From positions 6,941,586 through 7,005,585 of the forward strand of contig NZ_CP031320.1 of assembly GCF_003355155.1 (NCBI RefSeq): a stretch of DNA of 64,000 nucleotides, written 5' to 3'. Position numbers and translations under genes: made by a program. Shown here in pieces: positions 46,246-55,922 of the stretch; positions within the stretch are counted from its first letter, which is position 1; every line of letters begins with the position of its first letter. Under the pieces are notes generated by a model that worked only from the letters and a program-made list of their open reading frames with translations, was not told the DNA's origin and did not search any database. Source of the DNA: Streptomyces armeniacus. Lineage in GTDB: Bacteria; Actinomycetota; Actinomycetes; Streptomycetales; Streptomycetaceae.

Positions 46246-47706
46246 TCAGAGGTCGAGGCCGGTGAGCACCATGACCCGCTCGTACGTGTAGTCCTCCATC
46301 GCGAACTGCACGCCCTCGCGGCCGACTCCGGACTGCTTGGCGCCGCCGTACGGCATCTGGTCCGCGCGGTACGACGGGACGTCGCCGACGATCACGCCGC
46401 CGACCTCCAGCTGCCGCTGCGCACGGAAGGCCGCCTGCACGTCGTGCGTGAAGACGCCGGCCTGCAGGCCGAACGGCGAGTCGTTGGCCATCGCGTACGC
46501 CTGCTCCTCACCCTCGGCGCGGGTGACAGACATGACGGGCCCGAAGACCTCGTCGCAGCCGATCTTGGTGTCGGCGGGGACGTCCTCCAGCACGGTCGGC
46601 GCGTACGTGGCACCGTCCCGCGTACCGCCCGTGAGCAGCTTCGCGCCCGCGGACACGGCCTCCTCGACCCACGCCTCCACGCGCTTCGCCGCGTCCTCGC
46701 TGACGAGCGGGCCGACGTCGGTGGCGGGGTCGGAGGGGTCGCCCGTACGCAGCGCCTCGACGCCCTGGACGATCCGCGGCACCAGCCGGTCGTACACCGA
46801 GGCGTCGGCGATGACGCGCTGGACGGAGATGCAGGACTGGCCGCCCTGGTAGTTGGAGAAGGTGGCGATGCGCTGCGCGGCCCAGTCGAGGTCGGCCTCG
46901 GAGGCGTAGTCGCCGAGGACGATTGCCGCGCCGTTGCCGCCGAGCTCCAGCGTGACGCGCTTGCGCGGCGCCGAGTCGAGGATGGACCAGCCGACGGGCG
47001 CCGAGCCGGTGAAGGAGACGACGGGCAGCCGCTCGTCGGCGACGAGGTCGGGCATGCGGTCGTTCGGCACGGGGAGCACGGACCACGCGCCCGCGGGCAG
47101 GTCAGTCTCGGCGAGCAGCTCGCCGATGAGCAGCCCGGAGAGCGGCGTTGCGGGGGCGGGCTTGAGCAGGATCGGGGTGCCGACGGCGATGGCCGGGGCG
47201 ACCTTGTGCGCGCACAGGTTGAGCGGGAAGTTGAACGGCGCGATGCCCAGCACGGGGCCGCGCGGGAAGCGGCGCGTGAGGGCCAGCCGGCCCACGCCGC
47301 CCGGGTCGGTGTCGAGCCGCTGCGCCGCGCCGCCGTTGAACCGGCGGGCCTCCTCGGCCGCCAGCCGGAACACGGAGATGCACCGGCCGACCTCGCCGCG
47401 TGCCCACTTCATGGGCTTGCCGTTCTCGGCGGAGATCAGCTCGGCGATCTCCTCGGACCGCTCCGTGACCCGCCGGCAGACGTGGTCCAGCGCGGCGGCC
47501 CGTACGTGCGCGGGCGTCGCCGCGAACTCGTCCGCGACGGCCGCCGCGGCGGCCACGGCCTCCTCGACCTGGGCCGGGGTGGGGACGCTCACCGTGCCGA
47601 CGAGGCGGTTGTCCCAGGGGGACGTGACATCGAGGGTGTCGTCGCCGGTGGCCTGCCGGCCGGCGAGCCAGAACGCTTGAGTGGCGGCATTCTTCGTGTG
47701 TGGCAC
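46246..47706 (-). CDS. NAD(P)-dependent aldehyde dehydrogenase
   Basis: The 486-residue enzyme has the family landmarks: PFNFPLNLCAHKVAPA, LLKPAPATPLS, FTGSAPVGW, the general base in LELGGNGAA, the nucleophile Cys in NYQGGQSCISVQRV and DEVFGPVMSV. Genes for gabT, a polyamine transporter and an amine-oxidase-like flavoprotein lie within 17 kb. A role in oxidising gamma-aminobutyraldehyde or succinate semialdehyde is therefore plausible, but the substrate is not shown. GTG at 47706 is the start; no better start lies upstream. Confidence 0.92.
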   Translation of the reverse strand: MPHTKNAATQAFWLAGRQATGDDTLDVTSPWDNRLVGTVSVPTPAQVEEAVAAAAAVADEFAATPAHVRAAALDHVCRRVTERSEEIAELISAENGKPMKWARGEVGRCISVFRLAAEEARRFNGGAAQRLDTDPGGVGRLALTRRFPRGPVLGIAPFNFPLNLCAHKVAPAIAVGTPILLKPAPATPLSGLLIGELLAETDLPAGAWSVLPVPNDRMPDLVADERLPVVSFTGSAPVGWSILDSAPRKRVTLELGGNGAAIVLGDYASEADLDWAAQRIATFSNYQGGQSCISVQRVIADASVYDRLVPRIVQGVEALRTGDPSDPATDVGPLVSEDAAKRVEAWVEEAVSAGAKLLTGGTRDGATYAPTVLEDVPADTKIGCDEVFGPVMSVTRAEGEEQAYAMANDSPFGLQAGVFTHDVQAAFRAQRQLEVGGVIVGDVPSYRADQMPYGGAKQSGVGREGVQFAMEDYTYERVMVLTGLDL

Positions 47707-47948
47707 AGCGGATCCCGGCCCTTCCGAAATGGTGCGGACAAAAAGCCTGTGCCGCCCACCGTAGGGGGCGCGTACCGGAAGGTTGATTGTCCGGTGCGGC
47801 ACAGTCCGTACGACGCCTGCACCTCTTTGTAGGTAAGCGGCCGAGAAGTCACCCCGAGCCTTGACCAGGGCATGCCACACGGCAAGGATGCGCGCGCACA
47901 ACCGCACACTGTCCCCCACCCGTCGCACTGGACACCCCAGGAGTTGCG

Positions 47949-49322
47949 ATGAGAACACGCATGCGCGGCACGAGGCGGAACACCACCGCGGCCGTACTGC
48001 TGGCGCTCGCGCTCGCCGTCCCGGTGACCGCACAGGCCACCGCGTCGCCGTCCGCGTCCCAGCCATCCCAGCCGGAACAGCAAGCGGAACGTCAGGCGGA
48101 AGACACCGCGGAGAAGCCGAGACAGTACGAGCTCGGCGGTGTCAGCACCCGCGCCCAGCGCACCGCGGTGGCCGCCACCGGCGCCTCGGTCGACGAGGTG
48201 CGCCCGCACTCGGTGGTCGTCACGGCCGACGCGTCGGAGGCCCGCGCGGTGAAGCGGCTCGGCCACAAGCTCACCCCGCTGCCGGGTCCGCCGGCCCGTA
48301 CGAAGGCCGGCGAGGCGCCGGGAGCGAAGGACTTCCCGCCCGCGGACTCCGGCTACCACAACTACGCCGAGGCCAACGAGGCCATCGACGGGTATCTCGC
48401 CAAGTACCCCGAGATCATGACGCGGAAGGTCATCGGCAAGTCCCACGAGGGACGCGACATCGTCGCCGTGAAGATCAGCGACAACGCCGCCCAGGACGAG
48501 GACGAGCCCGAGGTCCTCTTCACCCACCACCAGCACGCGCGCGAGCACCTCACCGTCGAGATGGCCCTCTACACGCTGGGCGAGTTCGGCGCGAAGTACG
48601 GCAGCGAGGACCGGATCACGAAGATGGTCGACGAGCGCGAGCTGTGGATCATCCCGGACGCCAACCCGGACGGCGGCGAGTACGACATCGCCACCGGGCA
48701 GTACCGGAGCTGGCGCAAGAACCGGCAGCCCAACCAGGGTTCGTCCGCCGTCGGCACGGACGAGAACCGCAACTGGCCCTACAAGTGGGGCTGCTGCGGC
48801 GGCTCCAGCGGCAGCCCGAGCAGCGAAACGTACCGCGGCCCGTCCGCCGGATCGTCCCCCGAGGTGAAGGTGCTGATGGACTTCACCCGCGGCCGGGTCG
48901 TGGGCGGCGAGCAGCAGATCACCGCGCACATCGACTTCCACACGTACAGCGAACTGGTGCTGTGGCCGTACGGCTACACGTACGACGACACCGCCGACGG
49001 GCTGACGCAGGACGACCGGGACGCGTTCGCGACCATCGGGAAGTCCATGGCGGTCAGCAACGGCTACACCCCGCAGCAGTCCAGCGACCTCTACATCACG
49101 GACGGTTCGGTCAACGACTGGATGTGGGCGGACCAGGGGATCTTCTCGTACACCTTCGAGATGTACCCCGGCTCCCAGGGCGGCGGCGGCTTCTACCCGC
49201 CCGACGAGGTGATCGGCGAGCAGACCGCGCGCAACAAGGACGCCGTCCTGATCCTGCTGGAGAACGCGGACTGCATGTACCGCTCGATCGGCAAGGAGAA
49301 GGAGTACTGCGACGCGGCCTGA
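47949..49322 (+). CDS. Secreted zinc carboxypeptidase, M14 family
   Basis: The 457-residue protein has a signal peptide (residues 1-31, with twin arginines at RRN and the AQA site). A proregion of about 100 residues precedes a carboxypeptidase A-type domain starting near [19 protein letters not shown]. Zinc ligands are in THHQHAREH (HxxE) and HIDFHTYS, and the catalytic Glu is in YTFEMYPG near the end. It should trim C-terminal residues from extracellular peptides. It is divergent from the aldehyde dehydrogenase over a 242-base gap that shows no other gene. Confidence 0.93.
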   Translation: MRTRMRGTRRNTTAAVLLALALAVPVTAQATASPSASQPSQPEQQAERQAEDTAEKPRQYELGGVSTRAQRTAVAATGASVDEVRPHSVVVTADASEARAVKRLGHKLTPLPGPPARTKAGEAPGAKDFPPADSGYHNYAEANEAIDGYLAKYPEIMTRKVIGKSHEGRDIVAVKISDNAAQDEDEPEVLFTHHQHAREHLTVEMALYTLGEFGAKYGSEDRITKMVDERELWIIPDANPDGGEYDIATGQYRSWRKNRQPNQGSSAVGTDENRNWPYKWGCCGGSSGSPSSETYRGPSAGSSPEVKVLMDFTRGRVVGGEQQITAHIDFHTYSELVLWPYGYTYDDTADGLTQDDRDAFATIGKSMAVSNGYTPQQSSDLYITDGSVNDWMWADQGIFSYTFEMYPGSQGGGGFYPPDEVIGEQTARNKDAVLILLENADCMYRSIGKEKEYCDAA

Positions 49323-49422
49323 CGGGTCACTGACCACCGCGTACAGCGTTGATCGCGTCGGGGGCCGGGCCGTACGCCCTGCTGGTCCGGCTCCCCGGCG
49401 CGTACGCGGTGGGCGGGGCGGC

Positions 49423-49782
49423 TCAGCCGCGCAACGACCTGCGCAGCAGGACGCCGCCGATCCCCACCAGGGTGGGGAAGCCGCTCTTCGGCATGGCCAC
49501 GGTGCCCGCCACACCGACGGCGGTCAGCGCGACGCCCACGGCCCGCTGAGCGGACACGTCCTGGTGTTCCTCGGCGGACCGCAGCAGCCGGCCGCCGAGC
49601 CACAGGGTGGGCGCCGCGGCCATGAACCAGAAGGCGGTGGCGCGGTCACCCCGGTCGGGCACGGAGTCGCAGGGGTTCTCGCGCACCATGCCGGCGAGCA
49701 CGTCGCGGTAGGCCACGGCACCGACGACAGCGTGACCGATGCCGACGACCTGGAGCCAACTTCCGGCGGAATATCGCTTCAT
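49423..49782 (-). CDS. Small four-TM membrane protein, DUF6463-like
   Basis: The 119-residue protein has about four hydrophobic helices (WLQVVGIGHAVVGAVAY, RATAFWFMAAAPTLWLGG, AVGVALTAVGVAGTVAMP, PTLVGIGGVLLRR). The pattern GIGHAVVGAVAYRD..ATAFWFM is that of small membrane proteins grouped as DUF6463; this assignment is from memory. There is no known function. It lies between the M14 peptidase and the PucR regulator. Confidence 0.8.
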   Translation of the reverse strand: MKRYSAGSWLQVVGIGHAVVGAVAYRDVLAGMVRENPCDSVPDRGDRATAFWFMAAAPTLWLGGRLLRSAEEHQDVSAQRAVGVALTAVGVAGTVAMPKSGFPTLVGIGGVLLRRSLRG

Positions 49783-49868
49783 GGCCACATCGTACGGACG
49801 GGGCGGACCGTACGGACGGGGCCAGCCGTACGAAACGGGCGCCGGGCTCCGGGCGCCGGAGGGGGCTG

Positions 49869-51665
49869 CTAGCTGGTGGCCTTGAGGGCCAGCCAGAGCT
49901 CCATCCGCACGTCCGGGTCGTCCAGGGAGCGGCCGAGGATCTCCTCGACCCGGCGCATGCGGTAGCGGAGGGTGTGCCGGTGGACTCCGAGGTCGGCCGC
50001 CGCGGCGTCCCACTGGCCGTGCCGGGAGAGCCACGCGCGGAGCGAGGCGACGAGGTCGCCGCGGCCGTGCGCGTCGTGCTCGTGCAGCTTGCGCAGCAGG
50101 CCGTCGGCGAAGGCGCGTACGGCGTCGTCCGCGAGCAGCGGCAGCACGGAGCCGGCGGCCACGTCCTCGTGCTCCACCAGCACCGCGCCGCGCCGCCTGG
50201 CCACCGACAGCGCCTGGTCGGCCTGCTTGAACGCGACGGCGGTGGCCGGGAGTCCGGCGGGCGCGGAGACGCCGATGACCGGCGCGTCCTCCTGCCGCGT
50301 GCCCGGGTCCGTACGGTCGCCCCGCTCGCCCCGCTCGCCGCGTTCGGCGGAGGCGTCCGCGGCGAAGCGCGCGCAGGCGGCGGCCGCGGCGCCGCCGTCG
50401 GAGGCGAGCACGATGAGGCGTTCGCCGTCGGGGACGACGAGGACGGCCTCGCCGTTGCGCGCGGCGGCTGTCTCCATGGCGTCGGCCAGATCGTCGAGGA
50501 GGCAGCCGCCCGGCATCTGCCCGGAACCGCCGCCCGGCGTGCCGTGCGGTGAGCCGGTGGCCGGGTCCGGCCCCTCGACGGGGGCGCCGGAGGGGGTGAT
50601 GGCGTGGGCCGCGGGGCCGCCGCCCACACCCGGTCCCGTACCGGCGGCGTCTCCGTACGAGCCCCCGCCGGTGCCCGTGGCCGCGCCGACGGCGCGGTGG
50701 CGAGCCGCCGGGCCCGCCGCCGGCTCCGCGACGATCACCCGCATCGGCGCGTCCAACAGGCCGCCGTACAGCCGGCCGGCGACGGCGCGGGCGTGGTTGG
50801 CCTCGCCGGACAGCAGCATGCGCAACACGGCGGCGCCCAGGCGCTGTTCGGCCTCCTGCAGGGCACGCGAACGTTCCGTGGTGAGCGTCAGCAGCGCGAC
50901 GGCCGAGTGCACGGCGTACCGCTCGGCGGTGCCGAGCCGGGCGGCCGTGCCCACCGCCAGCACGGCCTTCGCGCGGCGCCCCGTGCCGACCGACTGGAGC
51001 TCCACCCGGTCATCGCCCGCCTCGGACTCGCTGACGACGGCGCTGGCGGGCGCGGGCCGGTCGCGGAGGCGCTCCGCCTCCGCCGTGAACCGCGCCGCGC
51101 GGCGCGCCGCCCACGCGGGGGCGGTGGCGACGACGGCGCCGGACGCGTCGTACAGCGCGGCCCAGCCGTTGACGTGGCCCGCGAGCCGGGCGAGCAGCGC
51201 CGCGGGGCCCTCCTGGGAGAGCGCGGCCGTGGTCATGTCGCGCTGGGCGTCGAAACCGGCGGTCACCGCCTGGTACTGCTCGGCGGCGATGGCGGCCGAG
51301 ACGACCTTGCTGATCGCGATGAACGGCGTGCGCCGGGGCACTTCCAGCAGCGGCAGGTTCGCTTCGCGCGCGGCCTTCACGAGGGCGTCGGGCACCCGTT
51401 CGTAGTTCACTCCGGCGGCGAAGGCGAGGCCGACGACGCCGCGGCCGGCGAGCAACTGCACGTAGTCGCGCATCGCCTCGGGGTCCTCGGCGTCCATCTT
51501 CAGCGCCGTGATCATGATCAGCTCCCCGCCGTCCAGATACGGCGTGGGATCGGCCAGCTCGCTCGCGTGCGCCCAGCGCACGGGCGTGTCCAGGCGTTCC
51601 TGCCCGGCGAGCACGGAGAGCCGCAGGGAGGAGTGCTGAACGAGGCTGGCAAGAGTCGGTGGCAT
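49869..51665 (-). CDS. PucR family transcriptional regulator
   Basis: The 598-residue regulator has an N-terminal PucR/purine-catabolism-type domain (LASLVQHSSLRLSVLAG, VRWAHASELADPTPYL), a GGDEF-like central region with an Ala/Gly-rich insert, and a C-terminal PucR HTH (WLSRHGQWDAAAADLGVHRHTLRYRMRRVEEILG, read in two parts). In Streptomyces, PucR proteins in this context control GABA/polyamine or purine use; gabT lies 2.8 kb away. The ATG at 51665 is well placed, with no upstream frame. Confidence 0.92.
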   Translation of the reverse strand: MPPTLASLVQHSSLRLSVLAGQERLDTPVRWAHASELADPTPYLDGGELIMITALKMDAEDPEAMRDYVQLLAGRGVVGLAFAAGVNYERVPDALVKAAREANLPLLEVPRRTPFIAISKVVSAAIAAEQYQAVTAGFDAQRDMTTAALSQEGPAALLARLAGHVNGWAALYDASGAVVATAPAWAARRAARFTAEAERLRDRPAPASAVVSESEAGDDRVELQSVGTGRRAKAVLAVGTAARLGTAERYAVHSAVALLTLTTERSRALQEAEQRLGAAVLRMLLSGEANHARAVAGRLYGGLLDAPMRVIVAEPAAGPAARHRAVGAATGTGGGSYGDAAGTGPGVGGGPAAHAITPSGAPVEGPDPATGSPHGTPGGGSGQMPGGCLLDDLADAMETAAARNGEAVLVVPDGERLIVLASDGGAAAAACARFAADASAERGERGERGDRTDPGTRQEDAPVIGVSAPAGLPATAVAFKQADQALSVARRRGAVLVEHEDVAAGSVLPLLADDAVRAFADGLLRKLHEHDAHGRGDLVASLRAWLSRHGQWDAAAADLGVHRHTLRYRMRRVEEILGRSLDDPDVRMELWLALKATS

Positions 51666-51746
51666 AACGTCCTCACCGTACAGGCGGTCTCCGCAATTCG
51701 GTCATCGGCCGCTCACTGGTCGGTCTCATTCACTCACTGACCGGTC

Positions 51747-54074
51747 TCATTCGCCGAGTCTGGCCAGAACCGGCGGTGTGCGCTCCCCGCGCACGGTCGT
51801 GAGGGAGACCACGGCGTGCCCCGGGGGCAGCTCGTTGGCCAGGTCGGACGCCGACCAGCGCTCCCGCTGCACATGCCGTACGGTCACCGACTCGGCCGTC
51901 ACGTGCTTGCCGGTCGCGAGCCGGCGTACGCCGTGTACGAGACGGGTGAACGGCTCGTCCGAGACAAGCTGGCGGTTGGTCACATCGCGGGTCTGCACCC
52001 ACTCCGTGCCCCACGCCTCGGCGAAGTGCTCCGCGTCCCACGGCGTCACACCCGCACACACCATGCGGCAGCCGACGGCCCCGAGCAGCGGTCCGCGCAG
52101 CGCCGCCGGCACCTCGTCCAGCGCCCGCAGCGTGAGCAGGACGCCCGCGTGACCGGAACGCAGCCGCTGGAGGCTGCGCAGCGACTGCGGAGTGACCGCC
52201 TGGGCCGCGTCGTCGAGCACGAGACAGGCGAAGAGGGACTGGTCGGCACGGGCGACGGCGCACTCCGCGAACTGCGCGAGCAGCAGCCGTACGAAGATCC
52301 GCGACGCCTCGGCGTGACCCCGTTCCGGAAGGTCGACGCGGACGCGCAGGGGGTGTTCGAGCGCACGCAGCGAGAAGGGGCGGTGTGGCGCCTTCTGCGC
52401 ACCCTTCGCCTGCTGGGTGCCTTGGCTGCCCGGGCCGCCTGGGGCGCTCTTGGCGCTCGCGGGTGCGAAGAAGTCCGCGAAGGCGGGCCGGTCGAGCAGC
52501 GCGATCCGGTCGGCGAGCAGCGCGCTGGCGTCGCCGGGGCGGCCCGCCTGCCGTTCGTACGCGTCGAGTTCACGCACCTGCGCGCGGCGGCCCGCGCCCT
52601 CCAGCGCCGTACGGAGCGCGCCCAGCGCGGACTGCGCGCCGTCCAGCAGCTCGCGCAGCTCCGGCACCGTGGGGAACCGCCCGTGCACCGCCTGGAACGG
52701 CCCGATGAGCTGCGCCAGCGCGGTCGCCGCCCGCCTGCTGTCACCGCCGGGAAGGGTCTCGGTGAGGTCACCGACCAGCGCCTCGGCGAGCATGCCCGCC
52801 GCCTCGTCGGGGTCGTCGGTGCCGCCGTACAGGTCGAGGTCGTAGACGGAGTCCGGGCTGCCGAGCCGTACGACCGCGTCGAACGCGTCGTCGGGCGCCA
52901 GCCGCGCGCCGGACGCGGTCACGGCGACCACCGCGGCCTGCCGGGCGAGCGCCTGCAGACACAGCGACTCGACGACGGGGCGCACCAGGCGGCTGGTCTT
53001 GCCCGACCCCGGCGGCCCGACAGCCAGCGCCGACGTGCCGAGCAGGGACGGTTCGAGGGCGAGCCCGGCGCCGCGGTACTCCTGCGGATTCCGGGCGTGG
53101 TCGGCGGCCGTGCCGATGCGCACCTGCCGCAGCCACAGGTCGTGCCGCGCGGCCCGGGTCGGCAGATCGCGGTCGCCGGACGGGTGGACGCAGGCGGCGG
53201 AGCCGTCCCGCAGCACGCCCTGCACGAAGTCCGGCAGCCGGTCCGTACGGCCGCGCGCGGACTGCCACACACGCTCGATACGGGCGTGGTCCACGTCGCC
53301 CATGAGCCCGCCGCGGACCTCGCCGGCGAGCCGCTCGGCGGCCTCCGGGGCGCCGGCGGCGCGCAGTTCGGGCCATTCTGCGGGGTCCGCCTCGGGCGGC
53401 GGGGGCGTACGGGGCGCGGCGGCGGGCGTACGGCGGCGCTCGGCGGCGCGCCGGCGCCTGACGCGGGCGACGATGCGGCGCCACACCTCGTCCCAGTGGC
53501 CGACGCGGCCGAAGACCGCCGCGAGTACGGCGAGGACGAGGCCGTAGTAGATGTTGCTCGCCCACGAGTAGAGCGCTGTGCTGTCGTTGCCCGTGCGCCA
53601 CGATTCCGGGGTGAGCGAGAGCAGCGGCCACAGCCAGTAGCTGCCGAGGTAGCCGTTCCAGAGCAGTGACCAGACCAGCCAGCCCATCAGGAACGACACC
53701 AGCGCGCCGCTGATCAGCTGGCGGGCCGGAGTGCGTTCCGGGTCCTCGGGCGGCAGGGGCTCGTAGCCGCACCGCCAGATGCCCGGCTCGGCCTCCGGGC
53801 GCGGCATCCGCAGCCAGTCGGCCAACGGCGGTCCGGCGGCGGGTGCTTGGGCAGGCAGGGGCGGCGGGGCACCGGGCGGGCCCTCTGGCGGCGGAACGGC
53901 GGGCGGTACGGCCGGTGGTCCGCCCGCCTGCGGCGGTGCCGCCGGTGGCCCGCCGTTCTGGTGCGGCACCCCGGCAGGGCCCTGGCCCTGTCCCGGTGGC
54001 CGGCCGTAGTCCGCGGCCCCGGAGCCGTACCCCTCGCCCGTCTCGTGTCCACGACGGGAAGAGCCCATGTCCAT
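51747..54074 (-). CDS. VirD4/TraD-like membrane ATP-binding protein
   Basis: The 775-residue protein has a proline/glycine/glutamine-rich N terminus (about 90 residues). Two membrane segments follow (LISGALVSFLMGWLVWSLLW and the NIYYGLVLAVLAAVFG helix), then a nucleotide-binding core with Walker A VGPPGSGKTSRL and Walker B-like FACLVLDDAAQAV. The C-terminal part (WSASDLANELPPGHAVVSL) resembles the DNA-pump/coupling protein end. The type IV coupling proteins move DNA or protein across membranes, but no relaxase or conjugation genes are near and the gene is conserved in the core chromosome. Its role is unknown. Confidence 0.85.
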   Translation of the reverse strand: MDMGSSRRGHETGEGYGSGAADYGRPPGQGQGPAGVPHQNGGPPAAPPQAGGPPAVPPAVPPPEGPPGAPPPLPAQAPAAGPPLADWLRMPRPEAEPGIWRCGYEPLPPEDPERTPARQLISGALVSFLMGWLVWSLLWNGYLGSYWLWPLLSLTPESWRTGNDSTALYSWASNIYYGLVLAVLAAVFGRVGHWDEVWRRIVARVRRRRAAERRRTPAAAPRTPPPPEADPAEWPELRAAGAPEAAERLAGEVRGGLMGDVDHARIERVWQSARGRTDRLPDFVQGVLRDGSAACVHPSGDRDLPTRAARHDLWLRQVRIGTAADHARNPQEYRGAGLALEPSLLGTSALAVGPPGSGKTSRLVRPVVESLCLQALARQAAVVAVTASGARLAPDDAFDAVVRLGSPDSVYDLDLYGGTDDPDEAAGMLAEALVGDLTETLPGGDSRRAATALAQLIGPFQAVHGRFPTVPELRELLDGAQSALGALRTALEGAGRRAQVRELDAYERQAGRPGDASALLADRIALLDRPAFADFFAPASAKSAPGGPGSQGTQQAKGAQKAPHRPFSLRALEHPLRVRVDLPERGHAEASRIFVRLLLAQFAECAVARADQSLFACLVLDDAAQAVTPQSLRSLQRLRSGHAGVLLTLRALDEVPAALRGPLLGAVGCRMVCAGVTPWDAEHFAEAWGTEWVQTRDVTNRQLVSDEPFTRLVHGVRRLATGKHVTAESVTVRHVQRERWSASDLANELPPGHAVVSLTTVRGERTPPVLARLGE

Positions 54075-54253
54075 CGAGTGCCTCTACCCCTGATCAGCCC
54101 GCGAGTGTCACTGCCTGCTCACCCAATCTAGCCGTCAGCCGGGCCAGTTGTGCCGCACCGGGAGCGTACGCAACGAGGACCGGCCACCGTGCGGCCCCCG
54201 CCGCCCACCGTGCGCGGTTCTGCACAGCGGGTTCCGGCAGCCGCGTTTCGCAT

Positions 54254-54374
54254 GTCCGCCGTAGGTCCGCCGTAGGTCCGCCGCACGTCCGCCGCACGTC
54301 CGCCGTAGGTCCGCCGTAGGTCCGCCGCACGTCCGCCGTAGGTCCGCCGCACGTCCGCCCTATGTCCGCCGCGG
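54254..54374. repeat. Eleven tandem copies of an 11-base repeat
   Basis: The unit is GTCCGCCGTAG or GTCCGCCGCAC, repeated without gaps: five copies end TAG, four end CAC, and the last two are degenerate (GTCCGCCCTAT, GTCCGCCGCGG). It lies in the 404-base gap between the VirD4-like gene and gabT, ending 104 bases before the gabT start. The rest of the gap shows no gene. The 11-base period is near one DNA helical turn. Confidence 0.9.
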
Positions 54375-54478
54375 CCAACACGACACGGCCACTGCTCCGT
54401 GACGGTGCATGTCTAGCCCCCTCTCGTGCCCCTAGCCTGCGAAGAACGAGCACACCACTTCCTCCTGAGGAGACCGCT

Positions 54479-55837
54479 ATGACCACGATGACCGATCTGC
54501 CCGCCGGCTCGGACCTCCCCCAGGAGCGCCGCGTTGTCACCGCCATCCCCGGTCCCGTGTCGCAGGAGCTGATGGCCCGCAAGCAGGCGGCCGTGGCGGA
54601 CGGCGTCGGCACCGTGATGCCGGTCTTCGCGCGGCGCGCGGGCGGCGGGGTCCTCGAGGACGTGGACGGCAACTCGTTCATCGACTTCGGCTCAGGCATC
54701 GCCGTCACCTCGGTCGGCAACAGCGCGGAGGCCGTCGTACGGCGCGCGACCGCCCAGCTCCAGGCGTTCACGCACACGTGTGTGATGGTGACGCCGTACG
54801 AGCCGTACGTGGAGGTCTGCGAGCGGCTGGCCGAACTCACCCCCGGTGACCACGCCAAGAAGTCCGCCCTCTTCAACTCCGGTGCGGAGGCCGTCGAGAA
54901 CGCCGTCAAGATCGCGCGTACGCACACCAAGCGGCAGGCCGTCGTGGTCTTCGATCACGGCTACCACGGCCGTACGAACCTGACGATGGCGCTCACCTCG
55001 AAGAGCATGCCGTACAAGCACGGGTTCGGGCCGTTCGCGCCAGAGGTGTACCGCGTGCCGGTCGCCTACCCGTACCGCTGGCTCACCGGCCCCGAGAACT
55101 GCGCCGAGGAGGCCGCGGCGCAGGCCATCGACCAGATCAGCAAGCAGGTCGGGGCCGCGAACGTGGCGGCGATCATCATCGAACCCGTGCTGGGCGAGGG
55201 CGGTTTCATCGAGCCCGCGAAGGGATTCCTGCCGCGGATCGCGGAGTTCGCGAAGGAGAACGGGATCGTCTTCGTCGCGGACGAGATCCAGTCCGGTTTC
55301 TGCCGTACGGGCCAGTGGTTCGCGTGCGAGGACGAGGGCATCGTCCCGGACCTGATCACCACCGCGAAGGGCATCGCGGGCGGGCTGCCGCTGGCCGCCG
55401 TCACGGGCCGCGCGGAGATCATGGACTCGGCGCACTCGGGCGGCCTGGGCGGCACGTACGGCGGCAACCCGGTGGCGTGCGCCGCCGCGCTCGGCTCCAT
55501 CGAGACGATGCTGGAACTGGACCTTCCGTCCCGTGCGAAGCAGATCGAGGAGGTCATGAAGCCGCGGCTGCAGAAGCTCGCCCAGCAGCACGGCGTCATC
55601 GGCGACGTGCGCGGGCGCGGCGCGATGCTCGCCATCGAGCTGGTGAAGCCGGGTACGAAGGACCCGAACCCGGAGGCGACCGCCGCGCTGGCCAAGTCCT
55701 GCCACCAGCAGGGTCTGCTCGTGCTCACCACCGGCACGTACGGCAACGTGATGCGCTTCCTGCCGCCGCTCGTCATCGGTGAGGACCTGCTCAACGAGGG
55801 TCTGGACATCCTCGAGAGCGCCCTCACCGCGCTCTGA
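54479..55837 (+). CDS. gabT: 4-aminobutyrate aminotransferase
   Basis: The 452-residue class III PLP enzyme shows SGIAVTSVGN, FNSGAEAVENAVKIAR, HGYHGRTNLTMALTSK, the EPVLGEGGF strand, VADEIQSGFCRTG (Asp contacting the PLP nitrogen) and the PLP lysine in TTAKGIAGGLPLA near residue 298. It would convert GABA to succinate semialdehyde. The neighbouring PucR regulator, aldehyde dehydrogenase, amine-oxidase-like flavoprotein and polyamine transporter fit a putrescine/GABA route. GAGGAG lies about seven bases before the ATG at 54479. Confidence 0.95.
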   Translation: MTTMTDLPAGSDLPQERRVVTAIPGPVSQELMARKQAAVADGVGTVMPVFARRAGGGVLEDVDGNSFIDFGSGIAVTSVGNSAEAVVRRATAQLQAFTHTCVMVTPYEPYVEVCERLAELTPGDHAKKSALFNSGAEAVENAVKIARTHTKRQAVVVFDHGYHGRTNLTMALTSKSMPYKHGFGPFAPEVYRVPVAYPYRWLTGPENCAEEAAAQAIDQISKQVGAANVAAIIIEPVLGEGGFIEPAKGFLPRIAEFAKENGIVFVADEIQSGFCRTGQWFACEDEGIVPDLITTAKGIAGGLPLAAVTGRAEIMDSAHSGGLGGTYGGNPVACAAALGSIETMLELDLPSRAKQIEEVMKPRLQKLAQQHGVIGDVRGRGAMLAIELVKPGTKDPNPEATAALAKSCHQQGLLVLTTGTYGNVMRFLPPLVIGEDLLNEGLDILESALTAL

Positions 55838-55852
55838 CCCTCGGCGCCGGTC

Positions 55853-55885
55853 CCCCCGGCGGTGGGCGGCGCCCACCGCCGGGGG
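55853..55885 (+). terminator. Terminator after gabT
   Basis: CCCCCGGCGGTGGGC and GCCCACCGCCGGGGG form a perfect 15-base stem with a three-base loop, 16 bases past the gabT stop, followed by ATT. It lies between convergent genes. Confidence 0.9.
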
Positions 55886-55922
55886 ATTCCGCTTTCAGGG
55901 GCCCCGGCTTCAGGGCCGGCCT

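Noticed and set aside
51747..54074. Integrated conjugative element marked by the VirD4-like gene
   Set aside because: No relaxase, integrase, replication or tRNA attachment site is seen, and the surrounding genes are stable core genes.
54254..54374. CRISPR array
   Set aside because: The units are 11 bases with no spacers and there are no cas genes, so it is a simple tandem repeat.
54094..54930. Leftward open frame through the 11-base repeats
   Set aside because: It runs antisense into gabT and its repeat-encoded part (TADVRRTCGGP-like) is only the tandem repeat translated. Third-position bias does not support coding.
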